Part shown: positions 45,621 through 56,393 of the stretch, in pieces | Position numbering within the stretch: position 1 is the stretch's first letter | Layout: each line of letters begins with the position of its first letter | From: Rhodopseudomonas palustris | Lineage (GTDB): Bacteria > Pseudomonadota > Alphaproteobacteria > Rhizobiales > Xanthobacteraceae | Assembly: GCF_034479375.1 (NCBI RefSeq) | Contig: NZ_CP140155.1 | Span: 1,426,001-1,490,000 of the forward strand | Length of the DNA stretch: 64,000 bases | Reading direction: 5' to 3' | Made by a program: the position numbers and the translations under genes | Notes under the pieces: model-generated | The model's database searches: none | What the model saw: the letters and a program-made list of their open reading frames with translations, nothing else | Told to the model about the DNA's origin: nothing

Positions 45621-45728
45621 TCACTCCGAGCGGTTGTCGAAATTCGAGCGACGGTAGAAGATCGCGTTGTGCATGAACGCCGCAACAGCCGACTTCGCGT
45701 CGGGGTCGTTCGGGAATTCAGCCGTCAC
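45621..45728 (-). other. Possible 35-residue reading frame beside tRNA-Pro; rest of the gap is empty
   Basis: In the 301-base gap 45438–45738, a minus-strand frame starts at GTG 45728, eleven bases after the tRNA 3' end, and stops at 45621. It encodes AEFPNDPDAKSAVAAFMHNA and then IFYRRSNF. It reads like a protein fragment, possibly the remnant of a gene that once lay at the tRNA. No good ribosome-binding site. Nothing else is seen in the gap. Confidence 0.25.
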
Positions 45729-45738
45729 AGCCTAAAAA

Positions 45739-45816
45739 TGGTCGGAGCGAAAGGATTTGAACCTTCGACCCCTAGTCTCCCAGACTAGTGCGCTAACCGG
45801 GCTGCGCCACGCTCCG
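45739..45816 (-). tRNA. tRNA-Pro (GGG anticodon)
   Basis: On the minus strand the acceptor stem CGGAGCG pairs with CGCTCCG, the anticodon loop is TGGGAGA (anticodon GGG), the T-loop is TTCAAAT and a CCA end is encoded. All four stems can be drawn. It reads proline codon CCC. A T-rich stretch follows the 3' end. Confidence 0.95.
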
Positions 45817-45911
45817 ATGCCGTTTCGGCCCTGATGCTGTAGCTTCGATCGGCGCCTTGCGCAAGGCGCGCGGCGTCAAATCGCGGGTCCCGGGGCGGCG
45901 AAACGGCCGGC

Positions 45912-46604
45912 TCAGCCGTCCTTCATCGCCGCGTCGAGGGCTTCGCGGCAGGCGATCAGGTCCTGCAGCACGGCCTTCAGCGGGGCGAGATCGACCGGCG
46001 GACGGGCGGGCGCACAATTCACCTGCGGCAGGTCCAGCGGCGGCAGATTCAGCCGTGGCGCCGGCGACGCCATGGCCGGCAGGTCGTCGTCGTCCTCGGC
46101 GTCGAAAACCGGTGCGCGGCGCGCCGCCGGGGTGGCCGACCGGGCCGGTGCCGGCGCCGGCGCCGCGCGCAGATCCGGTTCCTCCATCATGGCGTGGAGG
46201 TCGAGGCCCTCGTTCTCGCCGTCATAATCGTCGTCGTCGAGATCGATGCCGCCGCCGGGCGCGGGCTCGTAGTCCTCCTCGGCGACGCTCCGGCCGATCG
46301 CTTCCTCGACCGCGCCGAAGGTCGCGCTGGCCTCGTTGTCGGCGAGCCGCTGCACCGACTTGATGCCGTGCTCCTTGAGGATCCGCTGCACGCCGCGAAT
46401 GGTGTAGCCTTCGCCGTACAGCAGCCGGCGAATGCCCTTGAGCAGATCGACGTCATCGGGCCGGTAGTAGCGCCGGCCGCCCGAGCGCTTCATCGGCTTG
46501 ATCTGGGTGAATCGCGTCTCCCAGAACCTCAGCACATGCTGCGGAATGTCGAGTTCGTCGGCGACTTCGCTGATGGTTCGGAATGCATCCGGCGCTTTGT
46601 CCAA
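45912..46604 (-). CDS. MerR-family transcriptional regulator
   Basis: 230 residues, probably from TTG 46604 with AGGAGA six bases upstream. The N-terminal 75 residues are a winged-helix MerR domain: [20 protein letters not shown] and [20 protein letters not shown]. The rest is a long acidic then Ala/Pro-rich linker ([13 protein letters not shown] near 120) and a C-terminal helix. No Cys cluster for metal sensing is seen. It directly follows ihfA, a conserved alphaproteobacterial pairing, and ends near tRNA-Pro. Targets are unknown. Confidence 0.9.
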   Translation of the reverse strand: MDKAPDAFRTISEVADELDIPQHVLRFWETRFTQIKPMKRSGGRRYYRPDDVDLLKGIRRLLYGEGYTIRGVQRILKEHGIKSVQRLADNEASATFGAVEEAIGRSVAEEDYEPAPGGGIDLDDDDYDGENEGLDLHAMMEEPDLRAAPAPAPARSATPAARRAPVFDAEDDDDLPAMASPAPRLNLPPLDLPQVNCAPARPPVDLAPLKAVLQDLIACREALDAAMKDG

Positions 46605-46620
46605 ATGCAGTCTCCTGTGG

Positions 46621-46995
46621 TCAGGTGCCCGACGCCGACTCGGACTTGCCTTCGGACGCGCCGTTCGCGGACGCCGCCATCGAGGGTTCCGCGGCGCCGT
46701 TGGCGTTGATGCGCTGCTTGAGGATCGCCGAAGGCTTGAACACCATCACCCGCCGCGGCGAGATCGGCACTTCAGTCCCGGTTTTGGGATTACGGCCGAT
46801 GCGCTGGCCCTTCTGTCTCACCAAAAACGAACCGAACGACGACAGTTTCACCGTCTCGCCCTTCTCGAGGCAGTCGGTGATCTCCTTCAATACCAGTTCG
46901 ACAAACGCCGACGACTCCGTGCGCGACAAGCCCACCTTTTGGTAGACCGCCTCACAAAGATCGACACGTGTGACTGTTCGTCCGGTCCCGGTCAT
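46621..46995 (-). CDS. ihfA: Integration host factor alpha subunit
   Basis: 124 residues from ATG 46995 with GGGGCAGG upstream. The HU/IHF DNA-bending fold is complete: [16 protein letters not shown] near 9, [20 protein letters not shown] near 50 and [20 protein letters not shown] near 70, which holds the beta-ribbon arm with its Pro. It bends DNA with the beta subunit to aid transcription, replication and recombination. About 25 extra residues at the C-terminus are low-complexity (Ala, Ser, Gly), longer than in most IHF-alpha proteins. Confidence 0.94.
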   Translation of the reverse strand: MTGTGRTVTRVDLCEAVYQKVGLSRTESSAFVELVLKEITDCLEKGETVKLSSFGSFLVRQKGQRIGRNPKTGTEVPISPRRVMVFKPSAILKQRINANGAAEPSMAASANGASEGKSESASGT

Positions 46996-47128
46996 CGCCT
47001 GCCCCACCTCTCGGCGAAAGAAAAATCCGTGCTGAAACTAGGTGTTTAGCAATCGGCGGTCAACCTCCGCCAGCATTCAGATTAGCACGGAACGCAATGG
47101 AAATGCTGCTAAAACTTTACACGAGCAA

Positions 47129-48106
47129 CTACCAGCGCAGCAGCGCCGAGCCCCAGGTGAAGCCGCCGCCCATGGCTTCCAGCAGCACCAGATGGCCCTT
47201 TTGGATGCGGCCGTCGGCGACGGCAGCAGCCAGCGCCAGCGGAATCGAGGCCGCCGAGGTGTTGCCGTGGCGGTCCACGGTCATCACCACTTTCTGCGGT
47301 GCAATATGCAGTTTCTGCGCCGAGGCATCGATGATCCGCTTGTTGGCCTGATGCGGAACGAACCAGTCGACATTGTCGGCGCTGGTGCCGCTGGCGTTGA
47401 ACGCGTCGATGATCACCCCGGTGATCATCCCGACCGCGTGCTTGAACACTTCGCGGCCTTCCATGCGGAGATGGCCGACGGTCTGCGTCGAGCTCGGTCC
47501 GCCGTCGACGTACAATTTGTGCTTGTGACGGCCATCGGAGCGCAGATGCGTGGTCAGCACGCCGCGATCGGCCGACGTGCCCCAGCCTTCCTGCGCTTCC
47601 AGCACGATCGCGCCGGCGCCGTCGCCGAACAGCACGCAGGTGCCGCGGTCGTTCCAGTCGAGAATACGCGAGAAGGTCTCGGCGCCGATCACCAGCGCAC
47701 GCTTGGCCGATCCGCCGCGTAGGAAGTTGTCGGCGGTGGCGACCGCGAACACGAAACCCGAACAGACCGCCTGCAGATCGAAGGCGACGCCATGGGTCAT
47801 GCCGAGCGCAGCCTGGACCTGCACCGCAGTCGCCGGAAAGGTGTGGTCGGGCGTCGACGTCGCCAGCACGATCAGGTCGATCTGGTCGGCGGTGAGCCCG
47901 GCGTCGTCGAGCGCGGCCTGCGCTGCCTTGGTGGCGAGATGCGAGGTGTATTCGCCCTCGGCGGCGATGTGGCGCTCCCGGATGCCGGTGCGCTGCACGA
48001 TCCACTCGTCCGAGGTGTCGACCTTCGCGGCCAATTCGGCGTTGGTGAGGATCCGCTCCGGCAGATAAGCGCCGCAGCCCAGCACGACCGAACGAACCAC
48101 CGTCAC
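47129..48106 (-). CDS. fabH: 3-oxoacyl-ACP synthase III
   Basis: 325 residues from GTG 48106, which overlaps the plsX stop by four bases. Catalytic residues are visible: Cys in [11 protein letters not shown] near 111, His in [12 protein letters not shown] near 250 and Asn in [12 protein letters not shown] near 282. It starts fatty acid synthesis by condensing acetyl-CoA with malonyl-ACP. The plsX–fabH–ihfA–merR order is a standard alphaproteobacterial arrangement. Confidence 0.96.
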   Translation of the reverse strand: MTVVRSVVLGCGAYLPERILTNAELAAKVDTSDEWIVQRTGIRERHIAAEGEYTSHLATKAAQAALDDAGLTADQIDLIVLATSTPDHTFPATAVQVQAALGMTHGVAFDLQAVCSGFVFAVATADNFLRGGSAKRALVIGAETFSRILDWNDRGTCVLFGDGAGAIVLEAQEGWGTSADRGVLTTHLRSDGRHKHKLYVDGGPSSTQTVGHLRMEGREVFKHAVGMITGVIIDAFNASGTSADNVDWFVPHQANKRIIDASAQKLHIAPQKVVMTVDRHGNTSAASIPLALAAAVADGRIQKGHLVLLEAMGGGFTWGSALLRW

Positions 48107-49164
48107 GAGACAGCCTCCTGCGCCGTCGGCGTCGAGACCAGCGCGCCGGCTTCACGATTGAGCGTTTGATTGATCTTGGTCAGGAGATCGTAGCGGACCA
48201 TGTCATAGCTAACATCGACCGCATACGCAAAGCCGTCGGCGCTGGTTCCGCCGTGGCTCTTGACCACAATTCCGTTAAGTCCGAGGAACACGCCGCCATT
48301 GGACTTGTTCGGGTCCATCTTGTCCTTCAGCGCCTTGAAGGCGTCGCGCGCGAACAGATAGCCTATCTTGGACCGCCAGGTCCGGGACATCGCGGCCTTC
48401 AGATATTCGCTGATCTGCCGGGCCGTTCCCTCGGCCGCCTTGAGCGCGATGTTGCCGGAGAAGCCCTCCGACACGATCACGTCGGCGGCGCCCTTGCCGA
48501 TGCCGTCGCCCTCGACGAATCCGACGAATTCGAAGCGCGGCGATTGCATCGCCCGCAGCAGTTCGGCGGCCTCGCGGATTTCCTCGCCGCCCTTGATCTC
48601 CTCGACGCCGATATTGAGCAGGCCGACGGTCGGCCGTTCGAGGTCGAACAGCACGCTGGCCATCGCAGCCCCCATCACCGCCAGCGCCTTGAGGTGCTCG
48701 GCGTCGCCGCCGATCGTGGCGCCGAGATCGAGCACCACCGAATCACCGCGCACCGTCGGCCAGGTCGCCGCGATCGCCGGGCGGTCGATGCCCGGCAGCG
48801 TGCGCAGACAGAATCGCGCCATCGCCATCAGCGCGCCGGTGTTGCCGGCGGACACCGCGACGTCGGCCTCGCCCTTCTTCACCGCTTCGATCGCCAGCCA
48901 CATCGACGACACCTTGCGGCCGCGACGCAGCGCCTGGCTCGGCTTGTCGTGCATGCTGACCGCGACGTCGGTGTGGATGACGCGCGAGACTTTCTTGAGC
49001 GCCGGGTACGCAGCGAGCTCTTTCTCGATCAGCGCGCTGTCGCCGAACAGCAGGAATTCAGCGTCGGGATGGCGGCCGAGCGAGATGGCGGCGCCTGGGA
49101 CAATGACGGATGGACCGAAATCACCACCCATTGCGTCCAGCGCGATTCGAACCTTCACCGGCAT
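48103..49164 (-). CDS. plsX: Phosphate acyltransferase
   Basis: 353 residues from ATG 49164. Family features: [20 protein letters not shown] near 6, [16 protein letters not shown] near 103, [19 protein letters not shown] near 180 and [20 protein letters not shown] near 215. It converts acyl-ACP to acyl-phosphate for phospholipid synthesis at the membrane. It overlaps fabH by four bases, so lipid initiation genes are co-translated. Confidence 0.96.
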   Translation of the reverse strand: MPVKVRIALDAMGGDFGPSVIVPGAAISLGRHPDAEFLLFGDSALIEKELAAYPALKKVSRVIHTDVAVSMHDKPSQALRRGRKVSSMWLAIEAVKKGEADVAVSAGNTGALMAMARFCLRTLPGIDRPAIAATWPTVRGDSVVLDLGATIGGDAEHLKALAVMGAAMASVLFDLERPTVGLLNIGVEEIKGGEEIREAAELLRAMQSPRFEFVGFVEGDGIGKGAADVIVSEGFSGNIALKAAEGTARQISEYLKAAMSRTWRSKIGYLFARDAFKALKDKMDPNKSNGGVFLGLNGIVVKSHGGTSADGFAYAVDVSYDMVRYDLLTKINQTLNREAGALVSTPTAQEAVS

Positions 49165-49399
49165 GGCGTATCGGAAACCCGTTCGCTTGCGGCCCTAAAG
49201 CGCTTGGCCGCGTCTGAAAAATGCGCCGGATGGCGCTCGGGCGTGCAGCGCTGCACACCGAACGGGCCGGACAATAGCCGTTCCCGCACCCGATACAACA
49301 TCTTGACCGGGCAGATTTAAGTCGCATTTCCCCGTTGGGGAAAACGCAGCGCAGATGCGAATTCCACGCGTTTGCCCGGATCAGGCGTCCGCGTGGACG

Positions 49400-49963
49400 C
49401 TAATCGCCCTTCGGCTTGCGTGATCGCGACGGCTTCGCTGGAGCCTTCAACGCCTGCAGGGCGGCGAACGGATGCTCTTCGGGAGCATCGGGCTCGACCA
49501 CCGGCTCGAACACCACGTCCGGCTTGCGCGGATACGGATCGACGCCGAGAAACAGCGCGTCGGCCGCGACCCGGCCGATGTCGATCATGCCGCGCTCGAT
49601 CGCCTCCGGCGGATCGCCCGGATCGGGCTCGCCGTCGTCATCGACCGTCTCCGACAATTCGCGAATCTGCTCCGCCGGCATGAAAATCAGGTCGACGTCT
49701 TCGTCGATCGCGCTCTCGATCGGATCGAGCGTCACCACGCAGATCTGGCCGATCCTGGCCTGCACCCGGCCGGTGACGCGCACCCGGCCGCCGCTCTCCG
49801 GCGTCAGGTCGAACGCAGCCTTGGCCGACATGATCTCTCGCAGCCCGCCGAGCGCGGCCAACGCCGCGCGCTCGGCCTCGCCTGCCTCGATCTCGCGATG
49901 CAGCCCGGTCTCCGGAATCTGCATCACCACGATCGGTACGCGCCAGGGGTTGTCGCCGCTCAT
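49400..49963 (-). CDS. DUF177 (YceD-like) protein
   Basis: 187 residues. The DUF177 core is visible: VTGRVQARIGQICVVTLDPI near 63 with the conserved Cys, and an acidic segment (VDDDGEPDPGDPPEAIE). YceD-type proteins are linked to 23S rRNA or ribosome maturation in some bacteria. The usual rpmF neighbour is absent here; instead plsX follows after 235 bases. Confidence 0.85.
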   Translation of the reverse strand: MSGDNPWRVPIVVMQIPETGLHREIEAGEAERAALAALGGLREIMSAKAAFDLTPESGGRVRVTGRVQARIGQICVVTLDPIESAIDEDVDLIFMPAEQIRELSETVDDDGEPDPGDPPEAIERGMIDIGRVAADALFLGVDPYPRKPDVVFEPVVEPDAPEEHPFAALQALKAPAKPSRSRKPKGD

Positions 49964-49981
49964 CGTCTTGTCCTTCCGCGC

Positions 49982-50521
49982 TCAGGCAGCCGGCGGCGCC
50001 GGAAACCGCAACTCGCCATTGCGTAGCTTGGACGGCGCGATGCCGTCGAGTGTCTCGATCACCTGCCCGACATAAGCCGCGAGCCGCCGCCCGTTCCCAA
50101 TATCTGCGCCATAAAGAACGTTCCGGTCCAGCGTCATCGCCAGCGCTTCGTCGCCCTCGGTCAACGCCAGATCGTAGGCCGCCGAGCGGCCGTAGAACGC
50201 CTCGCCGAACGCCTGCATCCGCTTCGGCACAGTCAGGTCGCCGACGCCGAGTTCGCGCAGATTCGCGTCGAGGTCACTGCAGAAACAATCGAACAGCGCC
50301 TGAGCGAACGTCGCCGAATCCGGGATTGCGCGAATCCGTCGCAGCACCAGCCAGAGATGCACGACGATCATCTCGAATCGGCCGTTAACCGTATCGGAGA
50401 CGCCATATTGCTGATAAAACGCGGGTTCTCGCGCCTGCGCCACGATCATGCCATAGATCGCTTCGATGGTGCGGCGCGGCGGCGTCCGGGGCGGACGAAG
50501 GTGATTGAACGGCCAGATCAT
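49982..50521 (-). CDS. Ubiquinol-cytochrome c chaperone (CBP3 family)
   Basis: 179 residues from ATG 50521 with GGAACC upstream. Family pattern: AIYGMIVAQAREPAFYQQYG near 21 and FEMIVVHLWLVLRRI near 49, ending with AFGEAFYGRSAAYDLAL near 105. CBP3-type proteins help assemble cytochrome b of the bc1 complex. It is 18 bases upstream of the DUF177 gene on the minus strand and divergent from bamE. Confidence 0.87.
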   Translation of the reverse strand: MIWPFNHLRPPRTPPRRTIEAIYGMIVAQAREPAFYQQYGVSDTVNGRFEMIVVHLWLVLRRIRAIPDSATFAQALFDCFCSDLDANLRELGVGDLTVPKRMQAFGEAFYGRSAAYDLALTEGDEALAMTLDRNVLYGADIGNGRRLAAYVGQVIETLDGIAPSKLRNGELRFPAPPAA

Positions 50522-50619
50522 TGCGGGTTCCTGACGCGGGCCCTTCGGGATTGCAATCCGAGTGCCTGCCCGGTACGTCAACGCCTTGCGCGATGCAAGG
50601 GGATGGAGCCTGCTTCCGA

Positions 50620-51096
50620 ATGAGTATTTCGATCGAACGAAGCCGCCGCGACGGCCTCCGCGCGATGGCCCGTCGTCGGCTCGGCCCGGCACTGGCGCTG
50701 GCGCTGCTGGGCGCGGGACTGTCCGCTTGCACCTCCGAGCAATTCCAGAAGGGCTATATCCTCCCCAATGGCGCGCTCGAGCAGATTCCGATCGGCGCCA
50801 GCCAGGACCAGGTGCTGATCGTGATGGGCACCCCATCCACCGTCGCCACCCTGAACGGTGAGGTTTTCTACTACATCTCGCAGCGCGCCGAGCGTCCGGT
50901 GGCATTCATGCCGCAGAAGGTGGTCGATCAGCGCGTGATCGCGATTTATTTCGACCAGGACCGGCAGGTCCGCCGCATCGCCAATTATGGCATGCAGGAC
51001 GGCAAGATCTTCGACTTCATCAGCCGCACCACGCCGACCTCGGGCCAGGAAATGAGCTATCTGGCGCCGCTGTTCAGGCTGATCAGCTTCCGCTGA
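50620..51096 (+). CDS. bamE: Outer membrane assembly lipoprotein BamE
   Basis: 158 residues from ATG 50620. A lipoprotein signal with lipobox LSAC anchors it in the outer membrane. The SmpA/OmlA domain follows: GASQDQVLIVMGTPSTVATL near 60 and EVFYYISQRAERPVAF near 82. It is part of the BAM complex that inserts beta-barrel proteins. It is divergent from the CBP3-family gene. Confidence 0.9.
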   Translation: MSISIERSRRDGLRAMARRRLGPALALALLGAGLSACTSEQFQKGYILPNGALEQIPIGASQDQVLIVMGTPSTVATLNGEVFYYISQRAERPVAFMPQKVVDQRVIAIYFDQDRQVRRIANYGMQDGKIFDFISRTTPTSGQEMSYLAPLFRLISFR

Positions 51097-51130
51097 TCGC
51101 ATCGCGAGCGGCGCGCGCGGTCGGCGCGCG

Positions 51131-51994
51131 CTACGCCAGTCCTTTGCCGCGCGCCCATTCGGCGATCAGGTCGTTGACCTGATCGGGCGCATCCTGCTGC
51201 ACCCAATGCGAGGCGCCGGGCAGCCGGCGTCGCGTGAAGTCGGCCACATGGGCCTCGTTGCCCTCGGTCAGCACGATGTCGAGCGCCAGATCTTTCTCGC
51301 CCCAGATCATCAGGGTCGGCACCGCGAGCTTCGGATGCGCCCCGGCGCCACCGCCGAGCGCGCTGAAATTGGCGCGGTAGTAATTGATCATCGCCGTCGC
51401 CGCACCCGGCTGCACGGCGTTGCGGCGATAGATCTCGACCTGCGCGTCCGAGATCGTCGGGCTATGCTTGTGAAACATCTGCACCAGCGCTGCGCCGTCG
51501 TTGCGGGTCATCAGCCATTCCGGCAGCCACGGCAACTGAAAGAACGCGACATACCAGGACTTCCGCTTCTGCCCCCAGCCGTCGGCCAGCACGCGCGCGA
51601 ACACGTCCGGATGCGGCGCGTTGAGAATGATCAGCCCGTCGAGCGCGACCTTGCCCCGCAGCGCGGCCTGCCAGGCGATCACCCCGCCCCAATCGTGGCC
51701 GATCAGAATGTTGCGCTTGCCGCCCAGCGCCGCAAACAGCGCGGCGACGTCGTCGGTGAGGTGATCGAGATGATAGGCCGCTTGCTCGGCAGGCCGCGTG
51801 GTGCCGCCATAGCCGCGCAGATCCGGCGCGACCGCATGCCAGCCGAGCGCGGCCAGCGCCGGGAGTTGCCGATGCCACGACTGGCGAGCTTCCGGAAAGC
51901 CGTGCAGCAGCAGCGCCGTGGTGTCGCCCTCACCGGCTTCGTCGACGGCGAAGGTCAGGCCGTTGGCGGCGAGCGTTGTGGTGCGAACCGATAT
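51131..51994 (-). CDS. Alpha/beta-hydrolase (epoxide hydrolase/dehalogenase type) lacking a standard start codon
   Basis: 287 residues if translation begins at ATA 51994. Fold and active site are intact: HGFPEARQSW near 31, nucleophile Asp in GHDWGG near 99, acid Asp in GEKDLALD near 231 and catalytic His in GASHWVQQD near 260. The frame upstream of the first conserved residues (TTLAANGLTFAVDEAGEG) contains no ATG, GTG or TTG before a stop. AAGGAG lies seven bases before ATA and four before ATC 51997. The first standard codon, GTG 51682, would cut off a third of the protein including the nucleophile. The start is therefore unusual, or the gene was recently disabled. Confidence 0.8.
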   Translation of the reverse strand: MSVRTTTLAANGLTFAVDEAGEGDTTALLLHGFPEARQSWHRQLPALAALGWHAVAPDLRGYGGTTRPAEQAAYHLDHLTDDVAALFAALGGKRNILIGHDWGGVIAWQAALRGKVALDGLIILNAPHPDVFARVLADGWGQKRKSWYVAFFQLPWLPEWLMTRNDGAALVQMFHKHSPTISDAQVEIYRRNAVQPGAATAMINYYRANFSALGGGAGAHPKLAVPTLMIWGEKDLALDIVLTEGNEAHVADFTRRRLPGASHWVQQDAPDQVNDLIAEWARGKGLA

Positions 51995-52072
51995 GATCGT
52001 TCTCCTTGCAGCATGCCTGACGCGTCACCTCCGGCCCCGGTCCGCCGTGCGGCGACCGCATCGCCGCCGAGC

Positions 52073-52228
52073 CTATCCCGACTTGTTGATCTTCTTGATC
52101 TTGGCGTCGGTGGTTTCGATCGACGACGCCAGCTCGAGGATCGCCTTCGACAACAGCTCGATCGCCTCCTTCTGGTCCTGCGATTTGGCGGCGCGGAGCG
52201 CGTAGTTCTTGGCGGACGACAGTGACAT
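52073..52228 (-). CDS. Small helical protein, unknown
   Basis: 51 residues from ATG 52228, with GAGGAG upstream. The sequence (SSAKNYALRAAKSQDQKEA and then IELLSKAILELASSIE) is strongly helical and ends KIKKINKSG. I do not recognise a named family. It follows the type-B repeat and precedes the hydrolase gene on the minus strand. Confidence 0.65.
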   Translation of the reverse strand: MSLSSAKNYALRAAKSQDQKEAIELLSKAILELASSIETTDAKIKKINKSG

Positions 52229-52285
52229 CGATGAGCTCCTCGTCAGGATCTGAACAGCAATCCGGGCGCCTGCACCATGCACCGC

Positions 52286-52402
52286 CCCTCATCCCTCAGG
52301 ACTCCGGCGTCGCTCGCAAACCGAAGCCGGCGTCTCGAAGGATGAGATGAACATCCATGGTTCGAGACGCCGCGCAAGAGCGCGGCTCCTCACCAGGAGG
52401 CC
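52286..52402. repeat. Type-B palindromic repeat
   Basis: Imperfect palindrome with the elements CCTCATCCCTCAGG...GTCTCGAAGGATGAGATG and CATGGTTCGAGACGCCGC...GGCTCCTCACCAGGAGG, matching the copies at 30381 and 58539. Confidence 0.75.
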
Positions 52403-52423
52403 CGACCCGAAGCGCGGCCGAAC

Positions 52424-52454
52424 AAAAAACCCCGCGGCTTCCGCCGCGGGGTTT
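52424..52454 (-). terminator. Terminator of the DUF2171 gene
   Basis: On the minus strand the stem CCCCGCGG/CCGCGGGG (52430–52437 with 52444–52451) is followed by a run of six T. It sits 30 bases after the DUF2171 stop. Confidence 0.85.
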
Positions 52455-52483
52455 CATGATCTGCACCGCTGCGGTAGCGCTGC

Positions 52484-52726
52484 CTACTTCTCTTCTTCCA
52501 TCGACACCGCGACGGCGGCGTTGGCCGACGGCCGCACCTTGTCGCCTTCGACCTCGGCCACCAGGCCGCCGTCGATGAAATGGTGATGGCCCTTGTGGCT
52601 GCCCTCGCCGCTGTCCTTCTTGGTCAGCTTGATGCGGTTGCCTTCGACCTTGTCGACGGTGCCGACATGCACGCCGTCGGCGCCGATGACTTCCATATGT
52701 TCCTTGATCTCGCTCACGCCGCTCAT
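52484..52726 (-). CDS. DUF2171 domain protein
   Basis: 80 residues from ATG 52726 with GAGGAA upstream. The PRC-barrel-like DUF2171 pattern is clear: EIKEHMEVIGADGVHVGTVD near 6 and GNRIKLTKKDSGEGSHKGHH near 29, then HFIDGGLVAEVEGDKVRPS. Function is not established; such small cytoplasmic proteins are often linked with stress responses. It is flanked by near-identical terminators on both sides. Confidence 0.82.
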   Translation of the reverse strand: MSGVSEIKEHMEVIGADGVHVGTVDKVEGNRIKLTKKDSGEGSHKGHHHFIDGGLVAEVEGDKVRPSANAAVAVSMEEEK

Positions 52727-52881
52727 GTCACATTCCTCGAGAAAGTTGAGAACGAGTAACGCATCCGGTTCCAATAGGTTCAATCCGCCGCAACCGAGGC
52801 CTTCCATCAGGCGGGCGTGCGCGCGCTGAACGGGTGCCGGACGCGTTAAGCGCGAGCCAGACGACAAAGCTCCCGTCATGC

Positions 52882-52911
52882 AAAAACCCCGCGGCTCTCG
52901 CCGCGGGGCTT
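52882..52911 (-). terminator. Terminator of hppA
   Basis: On the minus strand the stem CCCCGCGG/CCGCGGGG (52887–52894 with 52901–52908) is followed by a run of five T. It lies 24 bases after the hppA stop and repeats the stem of the terminator at 52424. Confidence 0.88.
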
Positions 52912-52934
52912 TCGTTTCGACCAGTCGTCGAGCC

Positions 52935-55058
<2,124 letters not shown>

Positions 55059-55283
55059 TACTGATGCCTCAGTCCCGAGTTTCACCCCCGTGCCTATGGC
55101 CGTGATGCCGCAGGCGCGCAAAAAGATGGCTTGCTCTCTTGCGGAGCAGCCCCAAATCGCCGCGGACCATGCCAAAATCACGGTTGCTCCGCAATCGCTG
55201 CGAAGGGACTAACCCGGGCTTTTCCCGGAGGCTGAGGCGAATTCCAGCCGTATCCCTCGCGCCGGAATACCAGCGACTAAGCG

Positions 55284-56255
55284 CTAGAAGTGACTGTATG
55301 ATAGAGCTGACAGCGAAATGTCACGGCGCTCGGCATCGTGCCAGCGCGGCGCGCCGGTTCCAGCCTCGGCGGAGCCGATCACGGTAAGCGCGTCACCCGC
55401 TCGCTGCGCTGCAGCAAGAAACAGATCGAGCTGACCAGGTGCGACGCCGCACAGCACCTCGTAGTCATCGCCGCCGCCGAGCACGCGCGCCAGCTTCGCC
55501 GGCTCGCCCGCCAGCATCGCCCGCGCCGCGTCGGACAGCGGAACGGCGGTGGCGTCGAGAATTGCGGTTACGCCGGAGGCGGTGCACATCTTGGCGAGAT
55601 CGCCTGCCAGTCCGTCGGACACGTCCATCGCTGCGCCGGCGTGGTCACGCACCGCCTGCGCCAGCGACAGCCGCGGCCGCGGCACGCGATAACGATCGAT
55701 CAGGAAGGCGCGGTGCTCATCAGCGATGTTTGCTCGCGCGCCCTGCAGCAGGTCGAGCCCGAGGGCGGCGTCGCCGATTGTGCCGCTGACGACGATGCGG
55801 TCGCCGGCGCGCAACGTGTTGCGCCGCACCATGCGGCCCGGCGGCACCCGGCCGAGCGCGGTGACCGAGATCATCATCGGGCCCGGGGTCGACACCGTGT
55901 CACCGCCGAGCAGCGGGCAGCCGAACGTCGCGGCGTCGTCGCCGAGCGCGGCTGCGAAAGGCCCGAGAAAGGCCTCGTCGACCTTAGGCAGCGCCAGCGT
56001 CAGCAGAAAGCCCGCGGGCGTGGCCCCTTTGGCGGCAAGGTCCGACAAATTCACCCGCAGCGCCTTGCGGGCGATCGCCTCGGGCGGATCGCCGGGCAGA
56101 TAATGCACGCCCTCGACGATGGCGTCGGTGGTCAGCACCAGATCGTCCCGCGACGCAGCCAGCACCGCCGCGTCGTCGACCAGCCCAAGCGCGCCCGGAT
56201 CGGTCGCGAGCGGCTTGAAGTAACGGGCGATCAGATCGTCTTCACCGGAGGGCAT
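55284..56255 (-). CDS. thiL: Thiamine-monophosphate kinase
   Basis: 323 residues from ATG 56255 (a GTG two codons earlier is possible). AIR-synthase-fold features: LVLTTDAIVEGVHYLPGDPP near 35, VNLSDLAAKGATP near 68, PLLGGDTVSTPGPMMISVTA near 114 and AAMDVSDGLAGDLAKM near 209. It phosphorylates thiamine monophosphate to the active diphosphate. In many bacteria thiL accompanies nusB and ribH; here it lies about 3 kb from nusB, separated by the LysR/MBL pair and repeats. Confidence 0.93.
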   Translation of the reverse strand: MPSGEDDLIARYFKPLATDPGALGLVDDAAVLAASRDDLVLTTDAIVEGVHYLPGDPPEAIARKALRVNLSDLAAKGATPAGFLLTLALPKVDEAFLGPFAAALGDDAATFGCPLLGGDTVSTPGPMMISVTALGRVPPGRMVRRNTLRAGDRIVVSGTIGDAALGLDLLQGARANIADEHRAFLIDRYRVPRPRLSLAQAVRDHAGAAMDVSDGLAGDLAKMCTASGVTAILDATAVPLSDAARAMLAGEPAKLARVLGGGDDYEVLCGVAPGQLDLFLAAAQRAGDALTVIGSAEAGTGAPRWHDAERRDISLSALSYSHF

Positions 56256-56393
56256 GTCCACCGCAGTTTTGCGACCGGCACGCGAGCGCCAATCTGGGTC
56301 GAAGGTCGGCCGCTACTGAAAGGCCACAACGGTGGCGAGCGCAAGCCGCACCGCGGCCGAGCACCGGGCGGTCGAGCGCATCTCGCCGTCAAC

